From Terriglobia bacterium (GTDB taxonomy: Bacteria; Acidobacteriota; Terriglobia; Terriglobales; Acidobacteriaceae): 64,000 nt of DNA. The stretch is taken from contig JAIQGK010000003.1 in the NCBI GenBank assembly GCA_020072645.1, positions 124,001-188,000 on the forward strand. Direction: 5' to 3'. The position numbers and the translations under genes were made by a program. Shown piece by piece: positions 58,584 to 64,000 of the stretch; position 1 is the first letter of the stretch, and each line of letters starts with the position of its first letter. A model generated the notes under the pieces. That model was not told where the DNA came from. It saw only the letters and a list, made by a program, of their open reading frames with translations, and searched no databases.

Positions 58584-61016
58584 ACTTCCCCGCAATGCCT
58601 CATTCGGGTCCACTTCCGTCGCTCGTCGTGCGGGCAGATAGCTGGCCACGAGTGAAATCAGCAGGAACGCCAGCGGAGCCAGCACAAACGTGGTCAAATC
58701 GCGTGCGCTGATTTTGTATAGCAATCCTGCGAGCGTGCTGGCCATCACCCAGCTCAGGGCCAGAGACACGACCAGACCAATAGCAATTCCGATGACGGCA
58801 AGCTTCAGCCCATAGCCAACGACCATGCGCAGAATGTCGGCCTTCTCCGCGCCCAGAGCAAGGCGGATTCCCAGTTCCTGGCGGCGCTGCGCCACTGAAT
58901 ACGCCAGTACACCGTAAATGCCGATGATCGCCAGCACCAACGCCATCGCTGAGAGCACTCCCAGCAACGATAAGAACAATCGCGGATCGGCGCGCGAGCT
59001 GTCCATCAGTTCGTTCAGTGTTTGGATATTTGTGACCGGCTGGTCAGAATCAATGGCAGCTACTTGCGCCCGGACAGCGGACACCATGCCATGAGGCTCG
59101 CTGGCTGTGCGCACCAGCAGATTCATATTCCCCCACGGCAGTTGCGAGAACGGAAAATAGAGCTGTATCGCGGGATCCAGAGCGAGGCCGCGATTGTTCA
59201 CATCGGCGGCAACGCCCACCACTTCAGAAGCAGGCTGCCGCCCCATGATGATGTGCTTGCCAACAGGATTCTGGTTCGGCCAGTAGCGGCGCGCCAGCGC
59301 TTGATTCACAATCACCACGTTGGGAGAGCCGGCCTTGTCTGCATCCGTAAACTCTCTCCCCGCAAGCAGGGGAACGTGCAAGGTCTTGAACCAGTCGGGA
59401 CTGATTGCCTCAATGATGATGAAAGGACGCTCGGCCAGGGGGACTTCGGGCTGGCCTTCCGGCAGAACCGGCGTGATGCGCTTTGGAACCAATGGAAGCG
59501 CGGCCGAAATAGCAGTGGAGCGTACTCCCGGCAGCGCAGAGACGCGGCGCAGCAGGTCGTCAAAGAACGCGACTTGCTTTTGCGCGTCGGCATACTTCAC
59601 TGTCGGCAGAGAGATGTTCATCGTCAAAACATTTTGCGGATCAAACCCGGGATCGACATGCAGCAACCGCGAAAAGCTTCGTATCAGCAGGCCAGCCGCA
59701 ATCATCAGAATCAACGAGAGCGTTACCTGTCCCACCACGAGCAGGCTGCGAAGCTGCATGCTGCTATGGCCGCCAGTGGAACCGCGGCCTTCATCGCGCA
59801 GCGTTTGGTTTACGTTTGTCTTTGAGAGATGCAGCGCGGGGAAGATGCCGAAGAGAATGCCGGTAAGGACCGAGATCGCGGCCATAAAAAGCAGCACGCG
59901 TGCGTCCATGCCGATGGGAATTCCGCGCGGCAGGGCATTATCGGCCAACGTCGTAAAGTATCGCGTTGCTGCCCAACTCAAGCCTAGTCCCAGCAATCCG
60001 CCCAGAAAAGCGAGCAGCACACTTTCCGTCAATAGTTGAGCGATCAGGACGCTGCGTTGCGCGCCCAGAGCAGCGCGAACCGCAATTTCTTTTCTCCGCG
60101 AGAGTGCGCGCGAGAGCAGCAGGCTGGCAACGTTCGCACAGGCAATCAGCAACACCACGCCCACCGCGATTGACAATATCAAGAGCTTTCCCCGAATGTT
60201 GGCGACCACCGAGTCCTGTAAATCAGTGACGACCATCGAGAGACCGGGCTTGGCGTCGGGAGCGCCAGGATTATCTTTCTGAAATTGCTGGTCCAGAACA
60301 GTTAATTCCGCTTCCGCACGCTCCCGCGAGACACCCGGACGCAGCCGGGCAATGATGCTGAGATAGCCGACGCCCTGCCGCAGCCGTTGCGGCGTAAATA
60401 GCGAATGCTCAAAATACCGCGGGCTCCAGATTTCAGCCGGCGCAAGGAAAGGAAACTGAATTCCCGCGGGCAACACCCCAATGATGCTGTATGGATTCCC
60501 ATCCAGCGCCACCGTCTCATTGGTTACGTTAGGATCGCCGCCGAAGCGCGTATGCCAGAGCGAGTCACTGATCACGATCACCGGCTTGCCGGCGGGCTGG
60601 CCTTCATCCGGCTGGAAGAAGCGGCCCAGTTGCGGCTTGACTCCCAGCACCTGAAAGAAATCGGCAGAAACTCGTGCTGAAGGCACTTGCAGCGGCTCGC
60701 CGCGACCGGTGAGATTGAAGTTGTCATTGGTCGCTGCCACAACTCCGGAAAAAGACTGGCTGTGGTCATGCACGCTGTCAAAGCGGTTCAGGCTGCAACA
60801 GTGGGACTGCCCATCCTTACTTTGGACGTCGATCGAGATCAGTTGTTGCGGTGAGTCGTAAGGCAGAGCTTTCAGCAACACAGAACTGGTAATGGTAAAA
60901 ATGGCCGTATTGCCGCCGATACCAAGCGCCAGCGTGCAGATGGCGGCAATGGCAAAGCCCGGATTTTTGCGCAGCATGCGCGCGCCAAAACGTAGATCCT
61001 GGAGGAATGAGCGCAT
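58581..61016 (-). CDS. MacB/FtsX-type ABC permease, acidobacterial type
   Basis: About 811 residues. An N-terminal MacB periplasmic core (FLQDLRFGARMLRKNPGFAIAAICTLALGIGGNTAIF), a first FtsX domain, then a duplicated second half (LLIRSFSRLLHVDPGFD, ISALPLVPKRITP) and the last FtsX helices (AYSVAQRRQELGIRLALGA..LALSWVMASTLAGLLY..PARRATEVDPNEALRGS). This is the large duplicated permease abundant in Acidobacteriota; no ATPase gene is adjacent. Starts at 61028 and 61046 are also possible. Confidence 0.9.
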   Translation of the reverse strand: MRSFLQDLRFGARMLRKNPGFAIAAICTLALGIGGNTAIFTITSSVLLKALPYDSPQQLISIDVQSKDGQSHCCSLNRFDSVHDHSQSFSGVVAATNDNFNLTGRGEPLQVPSARVSADFFQVLGVKPQLGRFFQPDEGQPAGKPVIVISDSLWHTRFGGDPNVTNETVALDGNPYSIIGVLPAGIQFPFLAPAEIWSPRYFEHSLFTPQRLRQGVGYLSIIARLRPGVSRERAEAELTVLDQQFQKDNPGAPDAKPGLSMVVTDLQDSVVANIRGKLLILSIAVGVVLLIACANVASLLLSRALSRRKEIAVRAALGAQRSVLIAQLLTESVLLAFLGGLLGLGLSWAATRYFTTLADNALPRGIPIGMDARVLLFMAAISVLTGILFGIFPALHLSKTNVNQTLRDEGRGSTGGHSSMQLRSLLVVGQVTLSLILMIAAGLLIRSFSRLLHVDPGFDPQNVLTMNISLPTVKYADAQKQVAFFDDLLRRVSALPGVRSTAISAALPLVPKRITPVLPEGQPEVPLAERPFIIIEAISPDWFKTLHVPLLAGREFTDADKAGSPNVVIVNQALARRYWPNQNPVGKHIIMGRQPASEVVGVAADVNNRGLALDPAIQLYFPFSQLPWGNMNLLVRTASEPHGMVSAVRAQVAAIDSDQPVTNIQTLNELMDSSRADPRLFLSLLGVLSAMALVLAIIGIYGVLAYSVAQRRQELGIRLALGAEKADILRMVVGYGLKLAVIGIAIGLVVSLALSWVMASTLAGLLYKISARDLTTFVLAPLAFLLISLVASYLPARRATEVDPNEALRGS

Positions 61017-61143
61017 AGAGGTTTCCATTATAGGACGTCGCGTCACGATAAAAGTAATCGCTTATCACCGAAGCTTTGTTCTTCTTAACACCAGCAGCGC
61101 TTGTTTCGGGCCGCCGATCATAGTCAGCTTGGGGCCACTTGGT

Positions 61144-62733
61144 TCACAGATGGATATCTTTGCGCACAAACATCACGAGAGTATTGCCGGGCCGCAGCTC
61201 GTGTGTGCTGTACTGGCGGTACTGTTTGCCTAGTTGCCGCTCCACTTCAGGAACTTGCGGTTGTAAGGCGATCACAATCGGCTCATGGGTATCAACGATA
61301 TGTCCCCAGTAGCCCACGTTTTTGTATTCCCGCAGATACCACGGCAGCGGCCAATGCTCAGGCGACACCACAGTGATCCCAATATCTCTCTTTGCCGGAT
61401 TTGCGGCCGCAATGGCATCAATTTCATTTACCAGCCCCAGAAAATCCCGTTTTGTGTGCGCATAAATGTAGGCGTAAGAGTCATTGTCGTAATTGACAAA
61501 ACTGATGTCGATCGCCTGATAGAGAGAAAACAAAACTGCCGCCCCGGCAATGACCGCCGTAAAGGCGCGAGTTCCCGTCTGGTAAGCCTGGCCGATCAGG
61601 TCTCCTGCCATGATAGCGAGCGGCAGAATAATGCTCAGCGCCAGCCATGGAGTTTTATAAGGAACAAGCGAGTATGCCGTGAAAATTCCTATCGACCAGA
61701 AAGCGCAGAACACCGTGAGATAGCTGCGCGCGCGGACCAGGGCAACAGCGGTTCCCATCAATCCCAGCACCAGGACCGGCGCTTCTTCCTGCCACATCCA
61801 GGAAAAATATGTTGACCATTCACGGTTGTAGATCCCCGTTCGTCCTGTTTTGGTCCAGTAGGTAAACGTCAACACCGAATCCAGAATGCCTCTGGGATTG
61901 GTGAAGAAAGAGGAATAGAGCAGGACCGCTATGGCGATAAAAAGCGTGGTGGCTTGCAGATAAAGCTTCTTTGTGTTGCTGGCATCGCTGTCCCACTCAT
62001 GCTCCGGTAGCAATGGTGGTACTACATCCGCACGATTCCGCAATCGCAAGAAAATCATCGTGCAGGGAATAGCAATGAGCCAGACCGCGGCAGTAATGAT
62101 CCAGGTTTCCTTGGTCGCGAAAAGCATCGCGGCGGAAGCGGAAGCCAGCATCAGGTAACGCGGTTTGCCTGTATCGCGATACCAGAGCCACGCCACGATC
62201 ACTCCCAGAGAGAAGAACACAAACAAGATTTCATGGATGAAATAGCGCGAGAAGAAAACAAAACCGGGTGAAACGGTGGCAAGGGCAGCGGCTGCAAATG
62301 CAGCTGCAGAGCCCAGGTATCGGCGCAGGCAGAGCATGAGCCATATCACACCCACGCCGAAGACGGCAGTCACTAGCCGGATGGCAACTGTGCTGAGTCC
62401 ATGTCCCCAGTGAAATACATTGTTGATGGCCGTGGGGATCACGGCCAGGTAATAAAGCGATGGGCCGTGATAATTGCTGGGATCGTAATGGTAATAGCCG
62501 GTGCGGAACAGGTTGACCAGAAACAGCCCGTTGACGCCTTCATCGTGATGCAACGGTTTTTGCGTGAGAAAAATCAGCCGCAGCAAAGCAGCAGCAAGAA
62601 GAACAACCATGCTGCCCCACCACCAGCCATCACGTTCGCCTGCCAGTTCTTGCGACACAATCGGAATATTCGATCGCGTGCGTGACCTGCGTTTGCGGGT
62701 CTTGGCGGAAAGCTGTGTCATCCGTGCGGCCAT
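61144..62733 (-). CDS. TIGR03663-type membrane glycosyltransferase
   Basis: A 529-residue polytopic membrane protein with about 10-12 hydrophobic stretches. Early HHDEGVNGLFLVNLFRTGYYHYDPSNYHGPSLYY matches the acidic loop of GT39/dolichyl-phosphate-mannose type glycosyltransferases. PYKTPWLALSIILPLAIMAG is the other family signature. It fits TIGR03663 (flippase-associated Agl23-like), usually found with TIGR03662 in the same neighbourhood; a candidate lies at the right edge. The lipid sugar donor is inferred. Confidence 0.8.
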   Translation of the reverse strand: MAARMTQLSAKTRKRRSRTRSNIPIVSQELAGERDGWWWGSMVVLLAAALLRLIFLTQKPLHHDEGVNGLFLVNLFRTGYYHYDPSNYHGPSLYYLAVIPTAINNVFHWGHGLSTVAIRLVTAVFGVGVIWLMLCLRRYLGSAAAFAAAALATVSPGFVFFSRYFIHEILFVFFSLGVIVAWLWYRDTGKPRYLMLASASAAMLFATKETWIITAAVWLIAIPCTMIFLRLRNRADVVPPLLPEHEWDSDASNTKKLYLQATTLFIAIAVLLYSSFFTNPRGILDSVLTFTYWTKTGRTGIYNREWSTYFSWMWQEEAPVLVLGLMGTAVALVRARSYLTVFCAFWSIGIFTAYSLVPYKTPWLALSIILPLAIMAGDLIGQAYQTGTRAFTAVIAGAAVLFSLYQAIDISFVNYDNDSYAYIYAHTKRDFLGLVNEIDAIAAANPAKRDIGITVVSPEHWPLPWYLREYKNVGYWGHIVDTHEPIVIALQPQVPEVERQLGKQYRQYSTHELRPGNTLVMFVRKDIHL

Positions 62734-62756
62734 CCCTAAAGGAAGATCACTTGATT

Positions 62757-63812
62757 TCAGGAACTGGAAACCTCTTCAGAATGCTTTTCGCGCAGGCCTT
62801 CCGCAATATCAATGAACTCCTGGCTCACATAGCGCGTCTTGGCCACGGCGTCAGCGATGGGAACAGAACTGATGTCATTCCCCTTGAGCGCCACCATGCG
62901 GCCGAACTTGCCTTGATGCACCAGGTCAATGGCGCCAATGCCGTAGCGAGTGGCCAGCATCCGATCGAAAGCCGTGGGCGAACCGCCACGCTGGATGTGA
63001 CCAAGCACTACAGCGCGCGTCTCAAAGCCGGTGCGGGCCTCAATTTCAGCCGCCAGCGTATTGCCGATGCCGCCAAGACGCACGTGTCCAAACTCGTCTG
63101 TCTTTCTGCGCTCAGTTTCCGGAATCCGGTTGGCAAGCTTCGCGCCTTCCGCCACCACAATGATGCTGAAGTAGCGTCCGCGATCGTGGCGCTGTTTGAT
63201 GGTGTCGGCAATCTCCTGGATGTCAAACGGCTGCTCAGGAATCAGGATTACATCGGCCCCGCCCGCCACGCCGCTATAAAGAGCGATCCAGCCGGCTTCG
63301 CGCCCCATGACTTCCACCACGATCACGCGATTGTGCGCTTCCGCCGTGGTGTGAACGCGGTCAATGGCCTCCGTGGCGATGCTCACAGCGGTGTCAAAGC
63401 CAAAACAGAGGTCGGTGCCGGTAAGGTCATTGTCAATGGTCTTGGGGACGGCCACCACTTTCACGCCGCGATCAAAAAGCTTCAATGAAACGGACTGCGT
63501 GTCGTCGCCGCCCAGCGCGATCAACGCTTCAACTCCATTCTTCCTCAGGTTTTCAATGCAGCGCTCCATGCCATTTTCTTTTTTGGATGGATTGGTGCGC
63601 GAGGTGCGCAATATCGTGCCGCCCTGTGGCAGTATCCCTTTTACCGCTTCCAGGTCGAGCGGGCGCGTGATATTTTCCAGCACTCCGCGCCAGCCTTCCA
63701 TAAAACCAACGAACTGGTCCTGATGATGAAAAATGCCCTTGCGAACAATAGCGCGAATTACCGCGTTCAGCCCCGGACAATCGCCGCCTCCGGTAAGAAT
63801 GCCAATCTTCAT
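62757..63812 (-). CDS. pfkA: Phosphofructokinase, likely PPi-dependent type
   Basis: A 351-residue phosphofructokinase, forming fructose 1,6-bisphosphate. MKIGILTGGGDCPGLNAVIR at the start binds the phosphoryl donor. At the positions that in E. coli PfkA are G104 and G124, this protein has D104 (ALGGDDTQ, 101-104) and K124 (PKTIDNDL), which are the residues typical of pyrophosphate-dependent enzymes. FGFDTAVSIATEAIDRV and EVMGREAGWIALYSG also fit. PPi use is a prediction from these two residues. Confidence 0.93.
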   Translation of the reverse strand: MKIGILTGGGDCPGLNAVIRAIVRKGIFHHQDQFVGFMEGWRGVLENITRPLDLEAVKGILPQGGTILRTSRTNPSKKENGMERCIENLRKNGVEALIALGGDDTQSVSLKLFDRGVKVVAVPKTIDNDLTGTDLCFGFDTAVSIATEAIDRVHTTAEAHNRVIVVEVMGREAGWIALYSGVAGGADVILIPEQPFDIQEIADTIKQRHDRGRYFSIIVVAEGAKLANRIPETERRKTDEFGHVRLGGIGNTLAAEIEARTGFETRAVVLGHIQRGGSPTAFDRMLATRYGIGAIDLVHQGKFGRMVALKGNDISSVPIADAVAKTRYVSQEFIDIAEGLREKHSEEVSSS

Positions 63813-63820
63813 TTTTTACC

Positions 63821-64000
63821 TCACTTACGTTGATCCCTGATTTGATACACGCGATACGCGCCTGCCCGCGCCAGCGTTTTGTACTTTGACCAGAATTGCT
63901 CATTTACCTTGAACGATGCAAGTTCCATGGGTCCAATAAGAACGTAATCCACGTTGTACTTGCGCAACAGCGTTTCCGTTTCGGGCGCTCCTAGATAGAT
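63821..64000 (-). CDS. C-terminus of a membrane protein, 5' part beyond window
   Basis: The last 59 codons of a gene that enters from the right edge, with its stop at 63821, 8 bp before pfkA. The tail reads ETLLRKYNVDYVLIGPMELASF..EQFWSKYKTLARAGAYRVYQI. This end resembles the soluble C-terminus of polytopic glycosyltransferase/YYY-domain (TIGR03662, DUF2298) proteins, in line with the TIGR03663-type gene nearby. Too little is visible to be certain. Confidence 0.6.
   Translation of the reverse strand: MYLGAPETETLLRKYNVDYVLIGPMELASFKVNEQFWSKYKTLARAGAYRVYQIRDQRK

Overview
The window looks like a chromosomal segment of an Acidobacteriota bacterium (Terriglobia/Koribacter-like). Four paralogues of the acidobacterial VWFA-related family, an Oar-like TonB-dependent receptor, an acidobacterial-type FtsX/MacB permease and a DUF4015-type putative glycosidase all fit this. 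Base composition is moderately GC-rich, except for the more AT-rich NACHT gene at the left edge. I recognised no tRNA, rRNA, CRISPR array or intact insertion sequence.

Layout. 1-2.8 kb: a NACHT-type STAND ATPase running off the left edge (candidate defence gene) and a small membrane protein whose paralogue lies at 11.3 kb. 2.9-17.7 kb: housekeeping and envelope genes (pilT, NDH-2, BON and DUF2059 proteins, GNAT, TonB receptor, YpfJ-like protease, receiver-PilZ protein, ilvE, putative glycosidase, ClpB-like AAA protein). 17.9-20.65 kb: the most interesting locus, an ATP-grasp peptide ligase of the MvdD/graspetide type preceded on the same strand by seven tandem 50-54-residue precursor peptides. 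21-27.6 kb: an MglA-like GTPase, four VWFA-related secreted proteins and an RluD-type pseudouridine synthase. 27.6-31.5 kb: palindromic repeats, a probable structured small RNA, ribA, a DUF2520 protein, a Nudix hydrolase and a cold-shock protein. 31.7-39.8 kb: secreted proteins, a glycosyltransferase, and an ECF-type sigma factor coupled to a Ser/Thr kinase. 39.8-43.8 kb: an NtrC-like regulator, sensor kinase and lipoprotein operon. 44-49.3 kb: secreted proteins. 49.3-64 kb: a decayed prolyl-oligopeptidase fragment, glpD, a GH57 branching enzyme, a GGDEF protein, MazG plus a GNAT protein, menC, the FtsX permease, a TIGR03663-type membrane glycosyltransferase, phosphofructokinase and the tail of another membrane protein.

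How the parts work together. All seven precursor peptides share an N-terminal leader (NRVL, R-x-GAR, L, E, often ending in Gly-Gly). They also share a C-terminal pattern of hydroxyl residues followed by two Asp at fixed distances from the end, [TS]-x2-[ST]-x3-T-x(6 or 8)-D-x3-D-x. This is what is expected if the ATP-grasp enzyme joins Thr/Ser to Asp side chains to make a family of macrocyclic omega-ester peptides. No dedicated protease or exporter is visible nearby. Other cooperating sets are the sigma factor and kinase (ATGA overlap), the NtrC regulator, kinase and lipoprotein, and MazG with its coupled acetyltransferase.

Many intergenic gaps carry one family of long inverted repeats (core CTTTGCGTCC...CCTTTGCGGT with outer CAGCACTCAGCAGTC-like or AATTAGCAATTGGC-like arms). 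A different palindromic element has entered a kinase gene in frame.
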